Positions 48,931-59,900 of a stretch of 64,000 bases of DNA are shown one piece after another (position 1 is the first letter of the stretch; every line of letters starts with the position of its first letter). The translations under genes were made by a program, and so were the position numbers. The stretch lies in the NCBI GenBank assembly GCA_016786765.1, contig JAEUUZ010000059.1, forward strand, positions 1-64,000, given 5' to 3'. Source of the DNA: Chitinophagales bacterium (GTDB taxonomy: Bacteria > Bacteroidota > Bacteroidia > Chitinophagales > LD1). Below the pieces are notes generated by a model. It had not been told where the DNA came from, did not search any database, and saw only the letters and a list, made by a program, of their open reading frames with translations.

Positions 48931-49761
48931 ATGATGAAGAAACAAACATTGTGGATAATTCTATTTCCTGTTTTCATTTTTGCCCAATCGGTGGAAACCA
49001 AAAATGGGGCGCTCATTATCGATTTTAAGAGCAAAGAGCGTAAAGAAAAGGAGAAACGGGAGTTTGTGAAGCCGGGCGAGGAAGTAAAACCAAGCCTTTT
49101 TGAAGAAGAAAAACCCGAATCACCCGAGGAAGAACCGGTGGATTTGGATAAAGAAAGTCTATTTAAGGGCCTTTTTAGTGCCGGACTTAACCTTTCGCAG
49201 GTAGATGGTGATGCCGAATTTGGGTACAAAAAAGTGGGCGGCTATTTTGGTGTGGGCACTTTGGTGAAGTTTCACAAGAATTTTTCGGTGAGTTTAGAAA
49301 TGATTTATTCCATGCGCGGTGCTCGTCCGAAGTACCGCACCTACGATTCCTTGGGCTTGGGTTACCAAAACAAGTTTGATATATCGTATGATTATCTCGA
49401 CATTCCCATCAGTTTAAACGTACACGATAAAAAGTTTGTGATTTTTGGTGTGGGCCTCAATTTGGGCACCATGGTGCGCTACAAACAAACCGATCCGCGG
49501 GGCGAAGATATCACCAACAATGCCACCCGAAACGTAATGCCGCGCAAATTCGATTTGGCCTTCCAAACCAGCTTGGCGTTTATGATTAAGCGCCAGTTTG
49601 GCATTGGCGTTAAGTTTCAGTACACCGTGTTGAGTTTGCGTCCGTCTGTAGATTTGGTTAACCCCAAAATTAAAGGGCAATACAACAACATGATTACCGT
49701 GCGTTTCACCTATTTACTCGATCCTAAATTGATGAAATTCTTGAAACGCAATAAGAAGTAA
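48931..49761 (+). CDS. Outer-membrane beta-barrel protein, PorT-like family
   Basis: 276 residues from ATG 48931; the frame runs further upstream, but only from here does a signal peptide start (MMKKQTLWIILFPVFIFAQ). A charged linker (residues ~30-80, rich in Lys/Glu) leads into amphipathic beta strands (FSAGLNLSQVDGDAEF, GVGTLVKFHKNFSVSLE), as in 8-strand barrels such as PorT and related Bacteroidota proteins. Function unknown; PorT itself acts in T9SS, but this assignment is only by fold. Confidence 0.8.
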   Translation: MMKKQTLWIILFPVFIFAQSVETKNGALIIDFKSKERKEKEKREFVKPGEEVKPSLFEEEKPESPEEEPVDLDKESLFKGLFSAGLNLSQVDGDAEFGYKKVGGYFGVGTLVKFHKNFSVSLEMIYSMRGARPKYRTYDSLGLGYQNKFDISYDYLDIPISLNVHDKKFVIFGVGLNLGTMVRYKQTDPRGEDITNNATRNVMPRKFDLAFQTSLAFMIKRQFGIGVKFQYTVLSLRPSVDLVNPKIKGQYNNMITVRFTYLLDPKLMKFLKRNKK

Positions 49762-49870
49762 GCGGGCGAATCCCGCACTCCACTGCGTTTCGTTTGGGTC
49801 GGGCTATCCGCTTTACTGCGCTGCGCTCCGTGCTCGCTACTATCCCTTTCGCAACCTGCTGCGGGTTTAG
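49762..49870. repeat. Bacteroidota intergenic repeat element, copy 3
   Basis: Begins with a GCGGG-CGAAT-CCCGC hairpin (49762-49776) straight after the stop codon, then CGGGCTATCCGCT and GCTCGCTACTATCCC. Related in core to the elements at 47244 and 47666. No T-tract follows the hairpin. Confidence 0.5.
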
Positions 49871-49913
49871 CACCAAAGCTATACATTGGTTTGGTGAAAG
49901 GGGCAACGTTAGC

Positions 49914-52900
49914 TTACTTCATTAACGCAAACGAACCTGTTTTACTTTCATCTCCCTTCCCGGGTACATTGTATTTTACAAAGTAGACATAGATTTCAGT
50001 AGGTTGAAGCTCGGTTTTGAAATTACCATCCCAACCGGTGAGTGGGTTGTTATACAACAATTCTCCCCAGCGATTAAACACTCTGAATTCTTTAATAGTT
50101 ACTCCACTTCCGGCTCTAACAATCGGGAAAAATAAATCGTTTTGGCGATCTCCGTTTGGCGAGAAAGCAGTAGGAATAGCAATATCAACACCTGCTATCG
50201 AAATAACATTTACGGAATCCGTTGCCGCACAACCTGTGTAATTATCTGTTGCAGTAACATAGTAGGTGCCCGGTGCATTAATGATAGTGCTTACCGTTTT
50301 ATCGCCTGTGCTCCAAACATAATTAACTACGCCATTTGCAGTGGCAGTAAGCGTTACCGATGCTGCATTCAAAACGGTGTCGTTGCCGGCATCAACAAAT
50401 GGTGTTGAAGTGTTCGATACTACAATAACAGTGAATGCGGTGAAACATCCATTGACAGGGTCGTTTACTTTCAAAATATAAGTGCCGGCAGTAGTTACGG
50501 TTGTTGAATTATTCGTTGCTCCATTGCTCCAATTATAAGTCGCATTTGGTGTTGTAGAAGTAGCCGATAAAGTTACGGATGTTCTTAAACAGGTTAATGT
50601 ATCCACTGTGTTTCCGCTTACGTTAGGCGGAGTGGTGTTTTGGTTAACCGGTGTGGAAACAGATGCGGTGCAACCATTTGCAGGGTCAGTAGCCGATACT
50701 GTGTATGTTCCTGCAGTGCTCACAGTGGTGTTGTTTCCATTGGTTCCATCGCTCCAAACAAATGTAGTTCCTAATGTAGTTGATGCTGCAACCAACGTTA
50801 CATTCGCAAAATTGCAATTGATATCGGTATGATTGCCGATACTTACATTTGGCGCTGTTGTATTCTGAGAAACGGTTATAGTTGCAGAAGCAGAACATCC
50901 CCCCGGTTCAGTGGCAGTAACGGTGTATGTTCCTGCAGCTGTAATTGTATTGGTAATACTTATTCCTCCATTACTCCATGCATAAGTAACTCCTGCCGTT
51001 GTTGAATTGGCAACGAGAGTAACAGTTGTTGTTGTACAAGTCAAAACACTTGGAGTAGCAATACTCACATTAGGTGGTGTAGCTGTTTGTATTACAGTGG
51101 CTGATGTAGATGCAGTGCATCCGTTTGATGGGTCGGTAGCCGTAACACTATATGTTCCGGCAGATGTCACAGCTAATGTGTTTAAGGTACTTCCATCACT
51201 CCAAACTAAGTCAGTTACAATGGGTGTTGACGAAGCGGTGAGCGTTACACTCGGTGTAGTACAATTGAGCGCAGCTGGTGGGGCAATAGCCACTTTAGGA
51301 GGAATACTATTTTGTGTAACAGTAGTTGCTGCACTTGCCGTACAGCCATTGGTAGGATCTGTTGCCGTTACGGTATATGTACCCGGAGCATTAATGCTAT
51401 TCGTGCTTCCTGTTCCTCCGCCACTCCATGCAAAAGTTGCGCCTACAGTTGATGAATTTGCCGATAGGAGAGCACTTGTTATTCTGCAATTTAGCGATGT
51501 AGTTGCAGGTATACTTACATTGGGTATAGCTGTATTCTGTGTCACTGTTGTTGATGTAGACGCTGTACATCCACCCGGCTCTGTTACAGTAACAGTGTAG
51601 GTTCCGGGAGTGTTCACCGATTTTGTTCCACCTGTTCCACCACCACTCCATGCGAAAGTTGCGCCTGCCGTTGTTGAGCTTGCACTTAGCGTTTGGCTTG
51701 TTGTAGTACATGTCAATGCAACAGGCGAAGCAATACTTACATTAGGCGGGGTAGCTGTTTGTGTTACGGTTGTTGACGTTGAAGCTGTACAACCATTCGC
51801 AGGGTCAGTTGCAGTTACTGTATATGTACCGGCTGTACTTACCGATTTAGTACTTCCTGTTCCACCGCCACTCCACGCAAACGTTGCACCGGCTGTGGTG
51901 GAAGATGCGGTTAATGTTGCACTCGTTACGGTACAATTCAGTACAGCAGGAGGCGAAATACTCACATTAGGTGTTGTTGTATTTTGTGTAACTGTTGTTG
52001 AAGAAGATGCTGTACAACCATTCGCAGGGTCTGTGGCTGAAACCGTGTACGTGCCGGCTGTTGAAATACTTTTCGTGCTTCCCGGTCCACCACCACTCCA
52101 CGCAAAAGTTGCGCCTGCAGTTGTTGACGAAGCCGATAAAGTTACTGAGCTATTGATGCAATTCAATTGTGCAGGTGTAGCTATACTTACGTTAGGAGCA
52201 GTTGTATTTTGTGTCACCGTTCTTGATGCAGATGCCGTACATCCATTCGCAGGATCTGTTGCGGTTACAGTATATGTCCCTGCTGTTGAAATACCGGTGG
52301 TACTGCCTGTTCCTCCGTTACTCCAAAGATAAGTAACACCTGCTGTTGTTGAAGATGCTGTTAACGTTTGACTTGTTGTAACACAGGTAAGTGCTACAGG
52401 CACAGCTATACTTACATTTGGGGGTGTAGTATTTTGTGTTACCGTTCTTGAAGCTGAAGCCGTACAACCATTCGCAAGGTCTGTTGCTGTTACGGTATAA
52501 GTACCCGCAGTAGTCACTGTTTTCGTGCTTCCCGTTCCACCGCCACTCCATGCAAACGTTGCTCCTGCAGTAGTGGAAGCAGCTGTTAGTGTTTGACTGG
52601 TTGTAGAACATGTTAATGGAATCGGAGCGGCTAAACTTACATTGGGTGTAGAAGTATTTTGTGCAACTGTTGTAGATGCCGAAGCCGTACATCCGCCTGC
52701 AGTAACGGTTACGGTATATGTCCCTACAGCGGTTACTGCTTTTGTGGCTCCCGTTCCACCGCCACTCCATGCATAGGTGGCCCCAGATGTGGTTGACGAT
52801 GCGGTTAAGGTAACCGATGTGTTAGCGCAAGTAAGCGTAGCAGGTGGGGCAATACTAATATCAGGTGTACTTCCGCTCGGAGTTAAAACATAGGTTGCCG

Positions 52901-53843
52901 ATGCACTACATCCACCCGGATTAACAGTAAGCGTATACGTTCCGGCTCCGGTAACAGAAGTACTTGAAGCTGATGGAGATACTATGGTTGAGCCTACCGG
53001 ACCTGTCCATGAATAGGTAGGTGAGGTGGCATTGGTAACAGCAGTTAATGTAGTTGTTGATGATCCGCAAGGCAAAGCGGCTGCAGTAATAGATGCTGTT
53101 GGAGGTGCGGTTGCCACAATACTGGTGATGATGATAAACTGAGACCAAGGATTCGAACTATAGGTTGATCCACCGTTTCTATATCTAATAGTGATGGTCT
53201 TCACCGTTGAACCTGAAATAGAAATGTTATGCGACCCACAATCACAGCCTTGTGCAACACCGGTAATGGTTTTCGTGTTGCCCGCTGTTGTTATGGAATT
53301 ACTTCCGCAAGAGGTGATAGCAATATTGGCTGCAGGTACTGCAGCGTTTGAAGCATCGGTAGCCGAGATATCTACTACATCGGTAAAGTAATGTGAACCA
53401 TCACCACTCCAAATGGCCTGATTAATATCCCAAATTCTAAACGTAACCGGGGCACAAACCGGATTCGCAAAGGTTAATACCACTTGTTCGTAGCGCGATG
53501 TATTATTATCGGGGTAGTTGGCACTGAGTACCAAACCGCTTTGCGCACTGCTATTAGAGCAATAGCATGAACCTGACGAATAGTCGGCAATATTCATGCT
53601 TACTTCGTTGTAATAAAACGGAACTGCCGGAAGGGTAGTGTTGTTTCCGAAGCAAGTTGTATTCGCTAAAGTATTGGCTCTACTGTTGGCAAATTCAGTG
53701 TACGCTGCAGTCATTGTATTTCCGCCTTGCGTAGTAGAATACGAAGTGCTGCCGGAAGTCCAACTGGTAAATGGAAAAGTCTGAGCAAAAGTTTCAGAAC
53801 ATCCTACTAAGCATAGCAGTATCGAAAGGTAAAATTTAGACAT
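49914..53843 (-). CDS. T9SS type B cargo: long adhesin-like protein with 13 Ig-like repeats
   Basis: 1309 residues. Signal peptide (CSETFAQ). An N-terminal ~230-residue domain has several Cys and no recognised family. From ~240 to ~1200 are 13 repeats of about 79 residues; each has LTC...SVTLTA, a W-S-G/N-G, GTYTVTATDPANGCTAS and VTQNT. The C-terminal ~90 residues are a CHU_C/gliding-associated domain (IPTAFSPNGD; FRVFNRWGELLYN; GWDGNF). The repeats should form a stiff Ig-like rod, an adhesin or matrix protein. The adjacent 53933 gene is similar and on the same strand. Confidence 0.9.
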   Translation of the reverse strand: MSKFYLSILLCLVGCSETFAQTFPFTSWTSGSTSYSTTQGGNTMTAAYTEFANSRANTLANTTCFGNNTTLPAVPFYYNEVSMNIADYSSGSCYCSNSSAQSGLVLSANYPDNNTSRYEQVVLTFANPVCAPVTFRIWDINQAIWSGDGSHYFTDVVDISATDASNAAVPAANIAITSCGSNSITTAGNTKTITGVAQGCDCGSHNISISGSTVKTITIRYRNGGSTYSSNPWSQFIIITSIVATAPPTASITAAALPCGSSTTTLTAVTNATSPTYSWTGPVGSTIVSPSASSTSVTGAGTYTLTVNPGGCSASATYVLTPSGSTPDISIAPPATLTCANTSVTLTASSTTSGATYAWSGGGTGATKAVTAVGTYTVTVTAGGCTASASTTVAQNTSTPNVSLAAPIPLTCSTTSQTLTAASTTAGATFAWSGGGTGSTKTVTTAGTYTVTATDLANGCTASASRTVTQNTTPPNVSIAVPVALTCVTTSQTLTASSTTAGVTYLWSNGGTGSTTGISTAGTYTVTATDPANGCTASASRTVTQNTTAPNVSIATPAQLNCINSSVTLSASSTTAGATFAWSGGGPGSTKSISTAGTYTVSATDPANGCTASSSTTVTQNTTTPNVSISPPAVLNCTVTSATLTASSTTAGATFAWSGGGTGSTKSVSTAGTYTVTATDPANGCTASTSTTVTQTATPPNVSIASPVALTCTTTSQTLSASSTTAGATFAWSGGGTGGTKSVNTPGTYTVTVTEPGGCTASTSTTVTQNTAIPNVSIPATTSLNCRITSALLSANSSTVGATFAWSGGGTGSTNSINAPGTYTVTATDPTNGCTASAATTVTQNSIPPKVAIAPPAALNCTTPSVTLTASSTPIVTDLVWSDGSTLNTLAVTSAGTYSVTATDPSNGCTASTSATVIQTATPPNVSIATPSVLTCTTTTVTLVANSTTAGVTYAWSNGGISITNTITAAGTYTVTATEPGGCSASATITVSQNTTAPNVSIGNHTDINCNFANVTLVAASTTLGTTFVWSDGTNGNNTTVSTAGTYTVSATDPANGCTASVSTPVNQNTTPPNVSGNTVDTLTCLRTSVTLSATSTTPNATYNWSNGATNNSTTVTTAGTYILKVNDPVNGCFTAFTVIVVSNTSTPFVDAGNDTVLNAASVTLTATANGVVNYVWSTGDKTVSTIINAPGTYYVTATDNYTGCAATDSVNVISIAGVDIAIPTAFSPNGDRQNDLFFPIVRAGSGVTIKEFRVFNRWGELLYNNPLTGWDGNFKTELQPTEIYVYFVKYNVPGKGDESKTGSFALMK

Positions 53844-53932
53844 AGGTATAGATTAGATATAGTCTTGCAATATAATATAGAAACAGTAAAAATATCGTTG
53901 AATTAGCTAAAAGTTAACTGTTCTGCATTCCC

Positions 53933-56900
53933 TTATCGAATGAGGCTTATACTTCCTTTCTGCAAAGGCATAGCATAACCATCTATAAAAGTAATACGAA
54001 GCTGGTAAACATAAATTTGCGGGTTTTGCAAAACTCCATGAAATGTACCGTCCCAAGCGAATTTGCTGTCGCTCGATTCGAACACTTTTTCACCCCAACG
54101 GTTAAAAATGGTCATGCTCAGTTCTTTCCATAATTTTTTGTTGCCGAAAATTTCAAATACATCATTCGTTCCATCATTATTCGGTGTAAATGCACTTGGT
54201 ACGTATATCTGATAATCCGGTACAATGATTATACTGACTTGGCTTTCAGCCTTACAGCCATTTGTGTCCACCACCAATAAACCATACGAAATACTGTTTA
54301 CTGTATTCACAATCGGATTGCTGCAGTTACTACAGCTTAAATAAACAGCAGGATTCCAAGAATAGGAGAGTGGTGCATTTGCTCCATTCACTATTGGGTT
54401 TAGTTGAATAGTTTCTCCTAACGGAATCTGCACGGATGTCAAATTGGTAATCGATAGACTATCTCCTTCAATAATTTGTATGGTTTGGCTTAACGAACAA
54501 CCATTGGCATCTGTAACGGTAACATGGTATGTGCCACCATGCAATCCTTTCAATGACGGGCTCGTAGCTCCATTCGACCATAAATAAGTATATGGTTCAA
54601 CGCCTCCAGAAACATTGGTGTTGATGTATCCTTTCGCAACATCCGGACAAGGATTATCGCCCGAAACAATTGAAATTAAAGGCACTCCATTGGCATTAAT
54701 CAATACATCATCGGAAGCCGTACATCCGTTTACAGGATTCGTAGCAGTTACGGTATATGTATTGGGTGAAGTTACTGTTGTTGCAGCTCCTGCAGTTCCA
54801 TTACTCCATGCAAAAGTTGCTCCCGAAATGGTAGATGTTGCATTTAATGGAATAGAAGTAATTAAACAAGTAAGTGTTGCATCTGCTCCGGCATTCACAT
54901 CTGGTGTAGCAATATTTTGGCTCACCACTACCTGATCAACAGCCTGACAACCATTGTTCGGATCGGTAGCCGTAACACTGTATGTAGTAGCTGCGTTTAC
55001 AGTGGTTGATGCATTTGCTGTTCCATCGCTCCAAAGAAAGGTTACTCCTGGTGTAGTTGATGTTGCATTTAATGAGGCTGTTGTTGTTACACAGGTTAAT
55101 ACTTGATCCAATCCGGCATTGATGTTTGGTGAATTTACATTTGGTGTCACAACAACTACATCACTTGTTGAGCAACCATTTGTTGGATCGGTTACAACAA
55201 GGGTATAATTTCCGGATACATTCACCGAAGCGGTTGCCGTATTGCCATTTGTAATAGTACCAGGACCACTCCACGCATAGCTTACTCCTCCAGTTGATGA
55301 CGTTCCCGTTAAGGTTGCAGATGAAGTTGTACACGATAATTCTTGATCTAAACCTGCATCAACATTAGGCGTGGAAATATTTTGTGTTACATCCACTGCA
55401 TCTGAAATGGTACATCCATTACTCGGGTTTGTAGCCGTTACGGTATAAACGTTTGGCGAACTCACCAAGTTATCGGCAGTGTTTATTCCATTGCTCCATG
55501 CATACGTAACCCCTGCTGTTGTTGATGTTGCTTGTAATGAAGTGTTGGTAACTACACAGGTCAATAATACGTCAGCACCGGCATTCACATTTGGTATAGC
55601 GTTATCTAGCGTAACATCAACAGCATCGCTGGCCGTACATCCGTTGGAGGGATCTGTTGCGGTTACGGTATAGGTATTAGCGGTTGAAACCAACGTGCTC
55701 GCAGCGTTTGTACCATTGCTCCATGTGAATGTTGCCCCTGTAGTAGTTGAAGTTGCCGTTAAATTGGTATTCAATAAAACACAGGTTAGTGTTACATCTA
55801 ACCCTGCATCAACAATCGGTGGTGATGGTGGGAAAAGCACAAACGAAGTGTCTTTCGAACAGTTGGTAATGTCATCAGTTACGGTTACATAATAGGTGCC
55901 ACTTGCTAAATTTGAAAGGTCTTCAGTGGTTTCGCCATTTCCCCATGCATAGGTTAACATACCTAAAGCACCAGAAACAGTCATGTCTATAGCACCGTCA
56001 TTATTTGCACATGTTGGTTGCGACACAGTTGCTGCAAGGCTATGTGTGCAACAAGGAGTAATGCTTGCACCAATCGAGAACCAAGCCGAGTCGGTACAAC
56101 CCTTTGAATCTGTAGCATACATAATATAAGTGCCAGGTGTCATTCCATTTACAGGAAATCCGGTAACAGGTGTAATTGCTGAAGGATTGGTGGTAGGTGC
56201 ATAGCCCAATTGATATGGAGCCGTTCCGTAAAATGGCACAGCATTGTTAATCACTCCATTCGAAGCACCAATGCACGATTCGGGTGAGGCTTGAACAGGA
56301 TTCAGAAGCAAATCTTGTCGGGTTACCGAAAACCAAAATGTGTCGCTACAGCCGAAATTGTCTGATACTGTCAATACATAATCGCCAATAGCTACACCAT
56401 TATAAGGTAATGTTGGAATGGACGTTGTTGCCGATAAATTGCTTTGCGGAGCATAAACGTAGTTATATGGAGCTGTTCCTCCACTCACTAACACAGTGCC
56501 AATTGTACCTGTTGTTTCGTGGCAGGCTAATGTGTTTACAACAGCTCCTTGAATAGTTATGGCAGTAGGTGGTGTAACAATAGTAATGGTGGTGTCTTTT
56601 TCGCAACCATCTGCTGAAGTAATCGAAACTGTATAACTGCCTGCTCCTAATCCTGTTGCCGCATTCACATTTCCTACACCAGCATTGGTGCTCCAACTGT
56701 AATTATAAGGAGGTGTTCCTAATGAAGGATTCAATGATATCGAACCATTCGGATTGGAACAGCTAGGCTGCACAACAACAGCATTTGCGTTCGGAATTAC
56801 ATTGTTCATGCTCACTACAACGGCATCAGAAGCAGTACAACCGTTGTTTGGATCAGTTGCTGTAACTGTGTATGTATTCGCACTATTTACTGTATTGTTA

Positions 56901-59900
56901 GCAGTATTAATTCCGTTACTCCATGCAAATGTTACACCAGCTGTGGATGATGTGGCTTGAAGTGTAATTGATGTTCGAATACAATTGAGTGCTGTATCTA
57001 CTCCCGCATTAATGTTTGGAAGTGTTGCCGATGATGGTACTAGAATTGAATCTACTTTTGTACAGCCTCCTGCACCGGTTACGGTTACTTTTACATAGCC
57101 TGTCGATAATGCCGTTGCGGAATCAGCTGTTTGTCCGTTGCTCCACAAATACGTAAATGGCCCGGCACCTGCTGTTACAGTCACTTTTGCTTTTCCGGTT
57201 GGTGTTCCGCAACCTGAAGGTGAAGCGGTCATTGTAGTAGTGATAGATGTAGTTGAGCTCACTATTGCTGATCCTACAGCCGAACATACACTTGCATCTT
57301 TCACTGTTACCGAATAGGTGCCTGCCGCCAAATTTGTTGCTGTTGCAGTTGTTGTTCCACCCGTCCATGTGTAGGTATAAGCGCCTGTACCACCACTTGG
57401 TGATGCAGTTGCTGAACCATTACTCGCTCCACACGTTGCAGTGGTTGAGGAAGTCGCAATTGTTATTGCTGTTGGTTGAGTAATCGTTTGTGAAGTCACC
57501 ACTGTACAATTATTCGCATCTTTCACCGTAACAGAATATGTATTTGGAGCAAGAGCTGAAGCGCTTGATGTAGTGCTCACATTTGGCGACCAAGTATACG
57601 TTAATGAACCTGTTCCTCCACTTGCAGTAACTGTTACTGTGCCATTATTAGCACCATTACACGTAGCATCTGTTTTTGTAGAAGTAGCCGTTGGATTGGC
57701 ACTTGAACCAATAGTAACATTCGCAGTAGCAGAGCATAAATTGACATCTTTTACGGTAACTGTATACGTTCCCGCATTCATATTTGTAATGCTTGAATTG
57801 CTTCCTCCTGAATTACTCCACGTATATGTATAAGGAGAAACGCCACCACTCACTGTAGTTGTGGCGCTTCCATTCGCCAAACCACAAGTTGCATTGGTTG
57901 GTGTAGTATTTACTGTAATGGAAGGACAAGAACTACAAGGGGGTACAGATGCTACACTATAAATATTCACCGTTGTTCCAGCACCATCTACCACTTTAAT
58001 CGTGTCTTTTCCAACCGGTGGTGTAACTGTTGTAGCCCCTCCACCAAAGGTTTTCCAACCCATAGTTTTAACCCATGTTCCTGTACAGTTCCCAAAAATG
58101 ACTATACCCGAGCACGTTCTGCCTACTGAATCCCAAACCGACCAAGTAAAAGGTGCTGTTCCACCCGACACAGTTAAGTTTCCATTGGTTTCTCTGCACA
58201 CATGCACAGCGGAACATCCTGTAACCGTTATTATTGCTGAATCTTTACCGCAACCTAATTGATAGAATATTTTATGACTTCCTACTCCTGCAACTGTGGG
58301 GTCAAAAACGCCTGTTGTAGTATTCGTAATTCCCGGTCCGCTAAACGTTCCTCCTGCTGTTCCAACCGCAAGCGTTACAGGTGCATCATTCGCACACAAT
58401 GAAACCGGTGTTATACTTGCGTTGCAACAGTTTGTTGTTACAAGTGTTAGCGTTACATCATCTTGTCCTTTACAGCCGCCCGGACTGGTAACAATTACTC
58501 TATACGTAGTAGTAGCCGATGGCGTAGCATTTAACACTGCGGCAGTTCCCGCAGGTGCAGCAATTGCAGTTCCGTTTCCAAACAACGAGGGTCCTGTATA
58601 CCATTGATAAGTTCCGCCTCCTGATGCTGTTAATGTTCGCGATTGACCTGCACAGAAATTCTGATCGGGGATACTTACCACCGGTGCTGTTTCAACAGTA
58701 ACCGAAACATTGGCTGTAGCCGGACAAGCACCTTGTGTAACAGTTACAGTGTATACAGTTGTTGTTGTTGGAGCTACTGAAACGGTGGCTCCTATTTGTC
58801 CATCGCTCCATTGATAAAACGTGCCACCACCTGCTGTTAAAGATTGCGAGGCAGGCGAGTAGGTAAATCCTATGCCTAAAAAGCCCGGACTCTTACAAGT
58901 TGTTTTGTTCGCACTAATCGTTGGCGTTGGGTTTGCGCCAATTACAATGCTAAAATTGGAGTTCATATTATTACCGCACAAATCAAGAATATCTTGGCCG
59001 TGTAAAGAATAAGTACCTGTTGTTAATGCCGGTGAAATAGTTACATCAACTGTGTTCGATACACCATTCGCACAGTTGGTATTGGTGATGGTAACCGTAT
59101 GTCCGGGCAAGGTTAAATCTGCAGCTTGAAGCGTTGAACAATCTATGTATTCAGAGAAACGAAGTTTAAATTGTGTTGCAGAAGGACAGCTATTCGCAGT
59201 GGCATTTAATATGGTTGGAGGAGTAATATCCGTAATGGTTACAGAAGAAGCTTCATTCTTAAATTGAATGTTAAAGCCATCGTTTGATCCACTGTAAAAG
59301 TTAATGCAAACTGCATATTTATGAGAGGCCAATACATTCGGTCTGCGGTTAAATTTATTGCAATCCGATCCTTTGCTATCGGTAGAACAATCGTTTGGCG
59401 AACACGATCCACCGGCCTGACTACAAAGTGTACTGCTTAAACCTGTAGCTCCAGTGATTAACGAATAGTTACAGCTAATTTCTTGTCGTTGATTACTCGC
59501 ACAACCGGCAGTAACATCCCATAAAACAAAATCATAGTCCGTTGAACCCGATGGTGTAATGGTAAAATCAAGTGGGCCATCCGTTTGTGGCTGAAAAGAA
59601 TACCATACCGAACCTCCACTTCCTGTTCCCCCATAACATCCACCTGCATCATCACTCACTGCACCTAAATCGGTGTATTGGCCTGCAAGCGCTACTGCAG
59701 TTAAGTTTTGGCAAAGTGGAATGGCATACGGACAATCACTCTCCGGTTGCGAACGGCTACTTCCCCTTTGGTTGCTGCCATTCGAGGAGGGTATAATCAA
59801 GCCTCTAAAGTTGCTGATTGTTTTGTTAATGGAATTGGTGGGTATGTATTCAATCGTAATTTCCTTTCCGGTGATGTTTGCAATTTTATCGTAATGCGAA

